A stretch of DNA of 64,000 bases from Actinospica sp035493475 (lineage in GTDB: Bacteria > Actinomycetota > Actinomycetes > Streptomycetales > Catenulisporaceae): the NCBI GenBank assembly GCA_035493475.1, contig DATJIF010000035.1, forward strand, positions 15,929 to 79,928. Direction: 5' to 3'. Below the pieces are notes generated by a model that saw only the letters and a list, made by a program, of their open reading frames with translations, did no database searches and was not told where the DNA came from. Shown here piece by piece: positions 23,894-32,051 of this stretch. How positions within the stretch are numbered: position 1 is the stretch's first letter; each line of letters opens with the position of its first letter. The position numbers and the translations under genes are program-made.

Positions 23894-25077
23894 GGTGTCT
23901 CTCTCGGGTCCTGGTCTGGTTCGGCGAGTACGCGCTGCGCCACGGCGAAGGCGGCGTTCGCGGCCGGTACTCCGCAGTAGATGGCGGTCTGTAGCAGCAC
24001 CTCGCCGATCTCGTCGGGTGTCAGGCCGTTGGTGCGGGCGGCGCGGACGTGCATGGCGAGTTCTTCGAGGTGGCCGTGCGCTACGAGGGCGGTCAGCGTG
24101 ATGCAGCTGCGGGTACGGCGGTCCAGGCCGGGCCGCGTCCAGATCTCGCCCCACGCATAGCGGGTGATCAGGTCCTGGAACGGCTGGGTGAACGGCGTCG
24201 TCTTGGCGATGGCGCGGTCCACGTGCGCGTCGCCGAGTACGGCGCGGCGCACGGCCATTCCGGCGGCGTGGCGGGTGCCGGAGACGTGCGTCTGAAGCGC
24301 GCCGGCGACGGCTTCGGGGGCCTCGTAGGGAGCGAGGTGGCCGACGCCGGCGAGTTCGGTGAGCGTGCTGTCGCGGATGCCGTCGGCTAGTTCGCGAGCG
24401 TGGGCGGGTGGGGTGGCGGGGTCGCCTCGGCCTGCGATGACGAGGGTGGGGGCGGAGATGTCGGCCAAGACGGGCGTGAGGTCCACGGCCGCGATGGCGT
24501 CGCAGCACGCTGCGTAGCCTCGGGGGTCGACGGCCTTGTGCGTGGCGATGAGGTCGGCGGTGGCGGGTGACGTGCGGGCCAGGGAGTCGGCGGGGAACCA
24601 GCGGTCGGGCGCGGTGTCGCCGAGTTCCGCCATGGCCGCAGTGCCCTCGTCGCGGACCTTTTTCGCGCGGGCCTGCCAGTTGGACGGGTCGCCGAAGTGG
24701 GCGGACGTGCAGCAGATCGCCAGTGCATTGACGCGGTCGGGGTGGTGCGCCGCGAGGTACGTGCCGATCGCGGCGCCGAAGGAGTCGCCTGCGTAGTCGA
24801 AGCAGGGGATGTCGAGGGCGTCGGCGAGGTTGAGTACGAGGGCTGCGAAGTCGGCGATGGTGGCGGAGCCGTCGGTGGGGATCAGGTCCGCGGGGCTGCC
24901 TCCGTGGCCGGGGAGGTTCCAGCGGATCACGGTGCGGTCGCGGGCGAGTACGGGCACGACGGCGTCCCACAGCGCGGCGGTCGTGCCGATCGACGAGCCG
25001 AGGATGAGGGGCGGGAGGGGCGGAAGCGGCGACACTGGCGGGCCGTCGGTGACGTATGTGAGGTAGGGCATGATCAC
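23890..25077 (-). CDS. pcaL: 3-oxoadipate enol-lactonase / 4-carboxymuconolactone decarboxylase fusion
   Basis: 395 residues. N-terminal alpha/beta hydrolase (PcaD): nucleophile Ser99 in GDSFG, Asp219 and His247. C-terminal carboxymuconolactone decarboxylase (PcaC) about 273-385, including YCGVPAAN. Such PcaD-PcaC fusions (PcaL) are the usual actinobacterial form. The GTG start overlaps the pcaB stop by 4 nt; an ATG two codons later is possible. Together the domains convert 4-carboxymuconolactone to 3-oxoadipate. Confidence 0.95.
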   Translation of the reverse strand: MIMPYLTYVTDGPPVSPLPPLPPLILGSSIGTTAALWDAVVPVLARDRTVIRWNLPGHGGSPADLIPTDGSATIADFAALVLNLADALDIPCFDYAGDSFGAAIGTYLAAHHPDRVNALAICCTSAHFGDPSNWQARAKKVRDEGTAAMAELGDTAPDRWFPADSLARTSPATADLIATHKAVDPRGYAACCDAIAAVDLTPVLADISAPTLVIAGRGDPATPPAHARELADGIRDSTLTELAGVGHLAPYEAPEAVAGALQTHVSGTRHAAGMAVRRAVLGDAHVDRAIAKTTPFTQPFQDLITRYAWGEIWTRPGLDRRTRSCITLTALVAHGHLEELAMHVRAARTNGLTPDEIGEVLLQTAIYCGVPAANAAFAVAQRVLAEPDQDPRETP

Positions 25078-26504
25078 GGGGCCTTACTGCTCTTGCGTGC
25101 GGCAGCGGCACGATGGAGGGCTCGGTCTACGAGGTCTGGTGCGGCGCCCAGGTATCGGGCCGGGTCTAGGAGGTCGGCCAGTTCGTCGGGGTTGAGGCGG
25201 CCCGAGTCCATGAGGGTCCTGATTTCGGGCTCGTCGATGAGGGTCTCGGTGAGTGAGGTGTTCTGGGCTACGGCAGCCTTGGATGCCGATGTGAGCGTAT
25301 TGCGGGCGGCGGCGCGGCCGAGTAGGGGTTCTAGGGCGCTGACCAGACGTTCGGAGACGATCAGGCCGCCGGTGACGGCCATGTTCTCGGCCATCTTCTC
25401 GGGGCGCGCGTCGAGGCCTTCGGCTAGTTCGGCGGCGAGTTCGGCTGCGGTGCCCACCTGGCGCAGGGCTTGGCGCAGGTTCTGCCATTCGGCGTGCCAC
25501 GCGCCGGCCGGGCGTTCGTCCTCGGCGGCCATCGACTCGTACAGGATGCCCGCGATCGCAGGGACCTGACGTGCGGTGGCGGCGATGAGGGTGGCGTTGA
25601 CCGGGTTCGCCTTGTGCGGCATCGCGGAGGATCCGCCCGCGCCGCCGCTGGCCTGGCTGATCTCGGCGATCTCGGTGCGGCCCAGGACGAGCACGTCGGC
25701 GGCGAACTTGCCGAGGGCGCCGGAGGTGAGGGCTAGTGCACCGGCCAGGTCGGCGATGGGGGTGCGCAGGACGTGCCAGGGGAGGGTGGGGACGTCTAGG
25801 CCTGATTCGGCGGCGAAGGACTCGATGAGGGGGAAGACAGCGGCGGGGGGATTGTCAGTGGGGACTAGGGCGGCCAGCGTTCCTGCGGCGCCGCCCAACT
25901 GAGCCGGGAAGGAAAGGGCGGCTAGGCGGTCGCGGGCGTCTAGGGCGACACTGCGCCAGCCTGCCGCCTTCAGGCCGAAGGTGGTGGGGACGGCGTGCTG
26001 TGTCAGGGTCCTTGCGGCCATCGGCGTGCTGCGGTGGCGGGCGGCCAGGGTGGCCAGGGCGTCGATCACGCGGTCGAGGTCGGCGAGGATGACGGTGCGG
26101 GCGCGGTCCGCGATGAGCATGGTCGCGGTGTCGAGGATGTCCTGGCTGGTGGCGCCTCGGTGCACGTACGCGGCGATACCAGCGTCCGGGTGGGCGGCGC
26201 GGAGTGCGTTGACCAGGGGGATGACCGGGTTGCCGCCGCCGCGTGCGTCTAGGGCGATCTGGCGTAGGTCGAAGTTCTCGGCGACCGCGGCGGAGGTGAT
26301 CGTCTCGGCGGCCGGTCCGGGGATGACTCCGGCTGTGGCCTGTGCCCGGGCCAGTGCGGACTCTGCGTCGAGGAGCGCCTGGAAGTACGCGCCGTCGCCG
26401 GTCTCGGCTTCTACGCGGCTTCCGGCGCGGCCGGGGGCGAGCAGGCCCAGGTCGAGGGCGGAGGTCGTGCGCTCGCGCCCAACCTCTGGCTCAGGCGAAG
26501 TCAA
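25074..26504 (-). CDS. pcaB: 3-carboxy-cis,cis-muconate cycloisomerase
   Basis: 476 residues, fumarase/aspartase superfamily with GSSAMPHKANP signature near residue 290. Converts 3-carboxymuconate to 4-carboxymuconolactone. The most likely start is TTG, overlapping pcaG by 14 nt; no downstream ATG or GTG precedes the conserved N-terminal part (LDLGLLAPG). Longer than many PcaB sequences through a 20-residue N-terminus and a C-terminal extension. Confidence 0.93.
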   Translation of the reverse strand: MTSPEPEVGRERTTSALDLGLLAPGRAGSRVEAETGDGAYFQALLDAESALARAQATAGVIPGPAAETITSAAVAENFDLRQIALDARGGGNPVIPLVNALRAAHPDAGIAAYVHRGATSQDILDTATMLIADRARTVILADLDRVIDALATLAARHRSTPMAARTLTQHAVPTTFGLKAAGWRSVALDARDRLAALSFPAQLGGAAGTLAALVPTDNPPAAVFPLIESFAAESGLDVPTLPWHVLRTPIADLAGALALTSGALGKFAADVLVLGRTEIAEISQASGGAGGSSAMPHKANPVNATLIAATARQVPAIAGILYESMAAEDERPAGAWHAEWQNLRQALRQVGTAAELAAELAEGLDARPEKMAENMAVTGGLIVSERLVSALEPLLGRAAARNTLTSASKAAVAQNTSLTETLIDEPEIRTLMDSGRLNPDELADLLDPARYLGAAPDLVDRALHRAAAARKSSKAP

Positions 26505-27087
26505 GGAACACCGTCTCTTCCGACTCCTCCCCCTGGAGCCTGATGTCGAAGCGGTACGCGGGCTTTCCGGCGTTCACCGCGCCCACGCCGCCGTCCTCCC
26601 GGGCGCGCAGGGTGGCGCGGCGCTCGGGGGGCAGGCTGCTGAGCAGTGCGTCGTCCGGCGTGCCGGGAAGATAGATCCGAGTGTAAAGGTGGTGCAACAG
26701 CCCGCGGGCGAAGACGCCCACGGCGATGTACGGCGTGTCGGCGGCCGGAGGCAGCGTGTGCAGGGCCCAGTGGCCGTCGCCGGTGGTGGCGACACGGCCG
26801 AAGCCGGTGAAGTGGACGCCGTCGCGGCCGAGGAGTTCTCCGCTGCTCGCGTCCACGCGCAGGGTGCCGGGCGTTCCCGTCCGCGAGCCGTCCGGGGCAG
26901 CCTGCCAGAAGTCGAGGATGGCGTCCGGGATCGGCTTGCCCTCGCCGTCGTAGACGTAGCCGTGCACGGTGATCGCGTCTGGGTGTCCGGCGGGGGCCGC
27001 GTCCGGGCCGCCGGGGAAGGGCAGCGCGTAGCCGAAGAAGGGGCCGACCGTCTGCGAGGGGGTGGGTTCCAGAACCGGGGAGCTCAC
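26491..27087 (-). CDS. pcaG: Protocatechuate 3,4-dioxygenase alpha subunit
   Basis: 198 residues. Intradiol dioxygenase alpha chain: TPSQTVGPFFGYALP near the N-terminus and LHHLYTRIYLPGTPDDALL in the centre. Forms the alpha-beta heteromer with PcaH; PcaG lacks the iron ligands, as is normal. GTG start overlaps the pcaH stop (GTGA). Confidence 0.95.
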   Translation of the reverse strand: MSSPVLEPTPSQTVGPFFGYALPFPGGPDAAPAGHPDAITVHGYVYDGEGKPIPDAILDFWQAAPDGSRTGTPGTLRVDASSGELLGRDGVHFTGFGRVATTGDGHWALHTLPPAADTPYIAVGVFARGLLHHLYTRIYLPGTPDDALLSSLPPERRATLRAREDGGVGAVNAGKPAYRFDIRLQGEESEETVFLDFA

Positions 27088-27824
27088 TGGTGGTCCTCCT
27101 CGAAGTAGGTGGCGGACGGGCCGTCGAGCACGATGTCGAAGCGGTAGCCGAGCGAGAACTCCGGCGCCGAGCGCTCGTGGTCGTAGACGGCGATCAGGCG
27201 CTGTTGGGCGGCCGGGTCGGTGACCGACTGGAAGATCGGGTCGTAGGCGAAGAGCGGATCGGCCGGGAAGTACATCTGGGTCACGAGGCGCTGGGTGAAC
27301 GCCGTGCCGAACAGCGAGAAGTGGATGTGCGCGGGGCGCCAGGCGTTGACGTGGTTGCCCCAGGGGTACGGTCCGGGCTTGATCGTCGTGAACAGGTATT
27401 CGCCGTCGTCGTTCGTCAGGACCCGGCCGGCGCCGGTGAAGTTCGGGTCCAGCGGGGCCGGGTGCTGCTCGCGGCGGTGCACGTAGCGGCCTGCAGCGTT
27501 GGCCTGCCAGATCTCGACGAGCTGGTTGCGCACGGGGCGGCCGTTTCGGTCGGTGACGCGCCCGGAGACGGTCATCCGCTCGCCGATCGGTTCGCCGCTG
27601 TGCTGCCGTGTGAGATCCGCGTCGAGCTCGGTGACGTCGCCCGCGCCGAACACGGGCGTCCACAGCTCGATCGCGTCCGGGTCGGTGACCAGCGTGAGCG
27701 GCTGCCGCGGGCTTCGCAGGATGCTGCTGCGGTACGGCGGGTAGTGCCGCGGCGGGTGGCCGCCGGGGGTGATCCGGCCCGCGTACTCGGCGATCTCCTT
27801 GTCGATCTCCTGCTGGGTGACCAT
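27084..27824 (-). CDS. pcaH: Protocatechuate 3,4-dioxygenase beta subunit
   Basis: 246 residues. Non-haem Fe(III) intradiol ring cleavage of protocatechuate. The four ligands can be assigned: Tyr114, Tyr153, His166 and His168 (in PAHIHF). The catalytic subunit. Followed by pcaG with a 4-nt overlap and preceded by pcaJ with a 6-nt gap. Confidence 0.96.
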   Translation of the reverse strand: MVTQQEIDKEIAEYAGRITPGGHPPRHYPPYRSSILRSPRQPLTLVTDPDAIELWTPVFGAGDVTELDADLTRQHSGEPIGERMTVSGRVTDRNGRPVRNQLVEIWQANAAGRYVHRREQHPAPLDPNFTGAGRVLTNDDGEYLFTTIKPGPYPWGNHVNAWRPAHIHFSLFGTAFTQRLVTQMYFPADPLFAYDPIFQSVTDPAAQQRLIAVYDHERSAPEFSLGYRFDIVLDGPSATYFEEDHQ

Positions 27825-27830
27825 CCGGCT

Positions 27831-28478
27831 TCAGTTCCCTTCGGTGATCGGCGCGAGGATCGGGGCGGCGGTCCGCTTGCGCAGCTCGGCCTCGTCGACG
27901 CCGGGCGCGGTCTCGACGAGCCTGAGCCCTTCGGGGGTCACGTCGAGCACGCCGAGGTCGGTGATGATCCGGTGCACGCAGCGGCGTCCGGTGAGCGGCA
28001 GCGTGCACTCGGGGAGGATCTTGGCGTCGCCGTTCTTGATGACGTGCTCCATCAGCACGATGACCCGCCGGGCGCCGTGCACCAGGTCCATCGCGCCGCC
28101 CATGCCCTTGATCATCTTCCCGGGCACGGCCCAGTTCGCCAGGTCGCCCGTCTCGGAGACCTGCATCGCGCCGAGCACGGCGACGTCCACGTGGCCGCCG
28201 CGGATCATGCCGAAGGAGAGCGAGGAGTCGAAGAAGGCCGAGCCGGGGAGCACGGTGACGGTCTCCTTGCCCGCGTTGATCAGGTCGGCGTCGAGGTCCT
28301 CGGGGTGCGGGTACGGCCCGACGCCGAGGATGCCGTTCTCGGAGTGCAGGGTCACGTCCACGCCGGCGGGCAGGTGGTTCGGGATCAGGGTCGGCAGGCC
28401 GATGCCGAGGTTGACGTACGCGCCGTCCGGCAGTTCGGCGGCGGCGCGCGCGGCCATCTGCTCACGGGTCCAGGCCAT
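27831..28478 (-). CDS. pcaJ: 3-oxoadipate CoA-transferase beta subunit
   Basis: 215 residues. Family I CoA-transferase subunit B with catalytic Glu47 in SENGILGVG. Works with PcaI to move CoA from succinyl-CoA to 3-oxoadipate. TGATG overlap with pcaI. Sequence alone could also fit an acetoacetate CoA-transferase; the operon context decides. Confidence 0.93.
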   Translation of the reverse strand: MAWTREQMAARAAAELPDGAYVNLGIGLPTLIPNHLPAGVDVTLHSENGILGVGPYPHPEDLDADLINAGKETVTVLPGSAFFDSSLSFGMIRGGHVDVAVLGAMQVSETGDLANWAVPGKMIKGMGGAMDLVHGARRVIVLMEHVIKNGDAKILPECTLPLTGRRCVHRIITDLGVLDVTPEGLRLVETAPGVDEAELRKRTAAPILAPITEGN

Positions 28479-29257
28479 CAGGCGCCGTCCTCACTGCTCG
28501 GGCGGACGGTGACGGTCCGCTTCTCGATCCCCTTGTCGGCGGCCTGCTCCGGGGTGAGCGCGAGCACCCGCTGCACGAAGATGCCGGGCAGGTGCACGGC
28601 GTCCGGGTCGAGTTCGCCGGGCTCGACGAGGTGTTCGACCTCGGCGATGGTGACCCGGCCGGCCATCGCGGCGAGCGGGTTGAAGTTGCGCGAGGCCTTG
28701 CGGAACACGAGGTTGCCGTCCCGGTCGCCCTTCCACGCGCGGACCAGGGCGAAGTCGGTGCGGATGCCGCGTTCGAGCACGTACTCGACGCCGTCGAACT
28801 CGCGCACCTCCTTGGCGGGCGAGGCGACGAGTACGCTGCCGTCGGGGGCGTAGCGCCAGGGCAGGCCGCCCTCGGCGACCTGGGTGCCGACTCCGGCGGG
28901 GGTGAAGAACGCGGGGATCCCGGCGCCGCCGGCGCGCAGCCGCTCGGCGAGGGTGCCCTGCGGGGTCAGTTCGAGCTCGAGGTCGCCGGACAGGTACTGC
29001 CGGGCGAACTCCTTGTTCTCGCCGACGTAGCTGCCGGTGACCCGGACGATCCGGCCGGCGCCGAGCAGGATGCCGAGGCCGCCGCCGTCCACGCCGCAGT
29101 TGTTCGACACGACGCTCAGGTCCTTCGCGCCGCCCGCGTACAGCGCCTCGATGAGCACGTTCGGGACGCCGCTCAGGCCGAATCCGCCGACCGCGAGGGA
29201 GGAGCCGTCCCCGATGTCCGCCACCGCGTCGGCCGCCGTGGCCACCGCCTTGTCCAT
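28478..29257 (-). CDS. pcaI: 3-oxoadipate CoA-transferase alpha subunit
   Basis: 259 residues. Subunit A signature GGFGLSGVPNVLIEAL near residues 24-39 and NNCGVDGGGLG. First gene of the operon pcaI-pcaJ-pcaH-pcaG-pcaB-pcaL-pobA, divergent from the IclR regulator. No thiolase gene follows, so the last step (3-oxoadipyl-CoA cleavage) must be encoded elsewhere. Confidence 0.93.
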   Translation of the reverse strand: MDKAVATAADAVADIGDGSSLAVGGFGLSGVPNVLIEALYAGGAKDLSVVSNNCGVDGGGLGILLGAGRIVRVTGSYVGENKEFARQYLSGDLELELTPQGTLAERLRAGGAGIPAFFTPAGVGTQVAEGGLPWRYAPDGSVLVASPAKEVREFDGVEYVLERGIRTDFALVRAWKGDRDGNLVFRKASRNFNPLAAMAGRVTIAEVEHLVEPGELDPDAVHLPGIFVQRVLALTPEQAADKGIEKRTVTVRPSSEDGA

Positions 29258-29271
29258 GGAACCTCACGTGT

Positions 29272-29286
29272 GTTCGCCAGATGAAC
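29272..29286. promoter_or_regulatory. Probable IclR operator of the pca operon
   Basis: GTTCGCCAGATGAAC has inverted GTTC/GAAC ends 7 nt apart and lies 15 nt before the pcaI start, in the pcaI/regulator divergent gap. A TATAGT -10 candidate on the minus strand (29285-29290) overlaps its edge. Confidence 0.5.
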
Positions 29287-29399
29287 TATATTTCACTCTT
29301 GCCGAGCACGAGTCTGGTATCCGGGCCGCCGCTTGTCAACGGTCCCGGCCGCCGGGCGGCTACAGTGCGAGGAAGACGACGGTGGGAGACAGAGACCGC

Positions 29400-31082
29400 A
29401 TGGACCATGAGGCGCAGCAGCCGCACCCGGACGAGAGCGTCGGGCCGCTGGAGCGCGGTTTCGCGGTGCTGCGCGCGCTCGCGGCGGCGCCGGGCGGCCG
29501 GCTGCGGCCGAGCGAGCTGACCAAGGGCACGGGGCTGGCGCGCTCCACGGTGGACCGGGTGGCGGCGACGTTGGCCGAGCTCGGCTACCTGCGCGCCGAG
29601 GGGGACGGACGGGACCTGGTGCTCGCCCCCGCGGCGGCCCGGCCGGGCAACGCCTACCTGCGCGGATGCGGGCTGCCGCGGCTGCTGGCGCCGCTGGCCG
29701 AGGAGATGTCGGCGCGGCTGGACGAGTCGGTCTCGCTCGCCGTCCCGGACCGGGAGTCGGTGCGGTTCATCCTGCAGATCAAGCGGCGGCGCGCGCTGTC
29801 CGTCGCGTTCCGGGTGGGCGACGCGCTGCCCGCCGAACGCTGCGCCCCGGGTGCCCTCTTCGCGCACGAGTGGGGGCGCGAGGAGTTCGCGGCGTGGCAG
29901 GAGCGGCTGGACGCGGATCCCGGCTACGAGAACTTCCCGGCGCTGCCCACGCACCGTCCGGAGAAGGAGTCGGTCGCCTCTTTCCGGCAGCGGATCGCCA
30001 GGGCGGCCCGGGTCGGCTGCGCGGAGGACGATCAGCTCATCGAGAAGGGCCTGATCGCGCTGGCGGTTCCGGTGTACGACGCGTCCGGGGACGTCGCGTG
30101 CGCGCTGAGCGTGGTGAGCCACACGAGCCGGCAGACCGTGGCGTCGTTGCGCGAGGCCGCGCTGCCGACGCTGCTGGCCACGGCGAAGGCGATGAGCGAA
30201 CGGCTGGCGGCGGCCGGGTTGTCCGAGGATTCGGGCCCTGATCTGGACGTGGATCCGGCCGGAAGCGCCGCGGACCCGACGGCCGCCGCGAAGGAGCAGC
30301 TCGGGCCGGAATACCTGCAGTCGCTCGCGCGCGGACTCAGCGTGCTGTCGGTGCTCGGCGAGGGCGGAACTCCCGGCCTCACGCTGTCCGAGGCGGCCGC
30401 CGCGACGGGTCTGCCGCGTGCGACGGCGCGTCGTTCGCTGCTGACGTCGGTGCGGCAGGGCTACGTGGAGACGGACGGGAACCGGTTCAGGATCCTGCCG
30501 CGTGTCCTCGAACTCGGGTACGCACGACTCAGCCAACTGACGATCGGCGAGCTTGCGCAGCCGCATCTGGAGCGGGTCGCGCGAACCGTGCACGAGTCGG
30601 CGTCGATGGCGGTTCTGGACGGCGACGACGTGCGCTACGTGGCGCGTGCGGCGGCGGGCCGGATCATGAGCGTGGACATCATGATAGGTACGCGTTTCCC
30701 GGCCTTCGCGACCTCGATGGGGCGGGTGCTTCTCGCGGATCAGTCCCCGGAGGACCGGGAGCGCTTCCTCGCCTCGGCTCGTATCACCGCACTGACGCAC
30801 CATACGGTCACCGACGTCGCCGAGCTGTCGCGGATCCTCGAAGGCGTGGCCGAGGACGGGTACGCGCTGGTGGATCAGGAGCTTGAGGAGGGGCTGCGGT
30901 CGATGGCCGTCGCGGTGCGCGGTCCGTCCGGCGACGCCGTGGCCGCGGTGAACGTCTCGATGCACGCCGCGCGCACGAGTGCGGCCGAGGCGCGCGCGGT
31001 CGTGCTTCCGGTGCTGCGCGGCGCGGCGCAGGCGATCAGCGCGGATCTGGCCCTGTTGTCGGGCCCGGCGGCGAACGGCTGA
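29400..31082 (+). CDS. Tandem-duplicated IclR family regulator of pca genes
   Basis: 560 residues made of two complete IclR proteins. Copy one is about 14-270 (HTH SELTKGTGLARSTVDRVAATLAELGYL) and copy two about 300-555 (HTH TLSEAAAATGLPRATARRSLLTSVRQGYV), joined by an Asp/Ala-rich linker. Each half has its own effector domain. Fused PcaR-type regulators of this layout are known beside actinobacterial pca operons; they usually sense 3-oxoadipate or protocatechuate. Divergent from pcaI. GGGAG precedes the ATG by 11 nt. Confidence 0.92.
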   Translation: MDHEAQQPHPDESVGPLERGFAVLRALAAAPGGRLRPSELTKGTGLARSTVDRVAATLAELGYLRAEGDGRDLVLAPAAARPGNAYLRGCGLPRLLAPLAEEMSARLDESVSLAVPDRESVRFILQIKRRRALSVAFRVGDALPAERCAPGALFAHEWGREEFAAWQERLDADPGYENFPALPTHRPEKESVASFRQRIARAARVGCAEDDQLIEKGLIALAVPVYDASGDVACALSVVSHTSRQTVASLREAALPTLLATAKAMSERLAAAGLSEDSGPDLDVDPAGSAADPTAAAKEQLGPEYLQSLARGLSVLSVLGEGGTPGLTLSEAAAATGLPRATARRSLLTSVRQGYVETDGNRFRILPRVLELGYARLSQLTIGELAQPHLERVARTVHESASMAVLDGDDVRYVARAAAGRIMSVDIMIGTRFPAFATSMGRVLLADQSPEDRERFLASARITALTHHTVTDVAELSRILEGVAEDGYALVDQELEEGLRSMAVAVRGPSGDAVAAVNVSMHAARTSAAEARAVVLPVLRGAAQAISADLALLSGPAANG

Positions 31083-31092
31083 GGGAAGCGGA

Positions 31093-32028
31093 CTAACAGG
31101 ACAAATCCGCCAGCCGGGCGATGTCGGCGGCGATGTCCGCCAGGTACTCGGTCGTGCCGATGGAGGCGAACCAGTCCCAGAGTTCGAGGGCGTGGTAGAG
31201 CCGGTAGAGATTCAACCGTTCGGCGCAGTCGCCGGGCAGTGGTCCGTAGCCTTCGAGCAGGGCCGCCTTCTCGGCGTCGCCGCGGTTGAAGGAGTAATAG
31301 TCTGCTTTAGCGAGGTCGAGCAGCGGATCGGCGGCGATGGCGTTCTCGACGTCGATGATCCCGGTGAGCTCCCAACCGTGCGGGCGCCGGGCCACGAGCA
31401 CGTTGCCGTCGTGCATGTCGTTGTGGCAGAGCACGGCGGCCTTGCAGTTGTCGAACACTCCCCCATCACGCTCGATACGCCGGGCGATCGCGTCACGCAG
31501 TTGACGGTCGCCGCCGAGGTCGTCGAACTCCTTGAGCTTCTCGGCGAACCGGCTGCGCATGTACGTGCCGTTGTCGGGGAGCGGGTCGAGGACTTCCGTG
31601 GTCAGATACCCGTACTCCGATTGGCCGATTCGGTGGATCGCGGCGAGCGTCGCACCCATCTGACGGTAGAAGTCGACGACCGTCGCCGGCGGCATGTCCG
31701 TGGAGGCTTCGGAGAGCGGTCGGCCCTCCAGCAGGCTGAGGATCGTCACCGCGCGGCCGCCGGGAGCCGCGTCCGCCGCGTAGTGCAGGACGTCCGGCAC
31801 CGGCAGTCCGGTGTGCTCGGCGAGCAGCCGGTAGACGTGCCGCTCCTTGGTCGGCTTCCAGGCCCATTCGTGGTCGTACACCTTGAGGATCACGGCGTGC
31901 GCCGGGTCCTCGCAGCGCACCTCGTAGACGGTGCTCATCTCGCCGCCCGTGCGTGTCACCAGCTCGGTGACCACGGCGGCGGGGAAGACCTCGCGCAGCA
32001 GCTTCTCGGCCCAGGACGTCGTCGCCAT
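31093..32028 (-). CDS. APH-family phosphotransferase
   Basis: 311 residues. Protein-kinase-like fold: VILKVYDHEWAWKP with the ATP-anchoring Lys, catalytic loop LCHNDMHDGN (about 207-216) and IIDVENA. Related to aminoglycoside and homoserine-type kinases; the substrate is unknown. Convergent with the IclR gene (10-nt gap) and downstream of no obvious partner. Confidence 0.85.
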   Translation of the reverse strand: MATTSWAEKLLREVFPAAVVTELVTRTGGEMSTVYEVRCEDPAHAVILKVYDHEWAWKPTKERHVYRLLAEHTGLPVPDVLHYAADAAPGGRAVTILSLLEGRPLSEASTDMPPATVVDFYRQMGATLAAIHRIGQSEYGYLTTEVLDPLPDNGTYMRSRFAEKLKEFDDLGGDRQLRDAIARRIERDGGVFDNCKAAVLCHNDMHDGNVLVARRPHGWELTGIIDVENAIAADPLLDLAKADYYSFNRGDAEKAALLEGYGPLPGDCAERLNLYRLYHALELWDWFASIGTTEYLADIAADIARLADLSC

Positions 32029-32051
32029 CCTCGGACCGTACGGAGGTCCGG

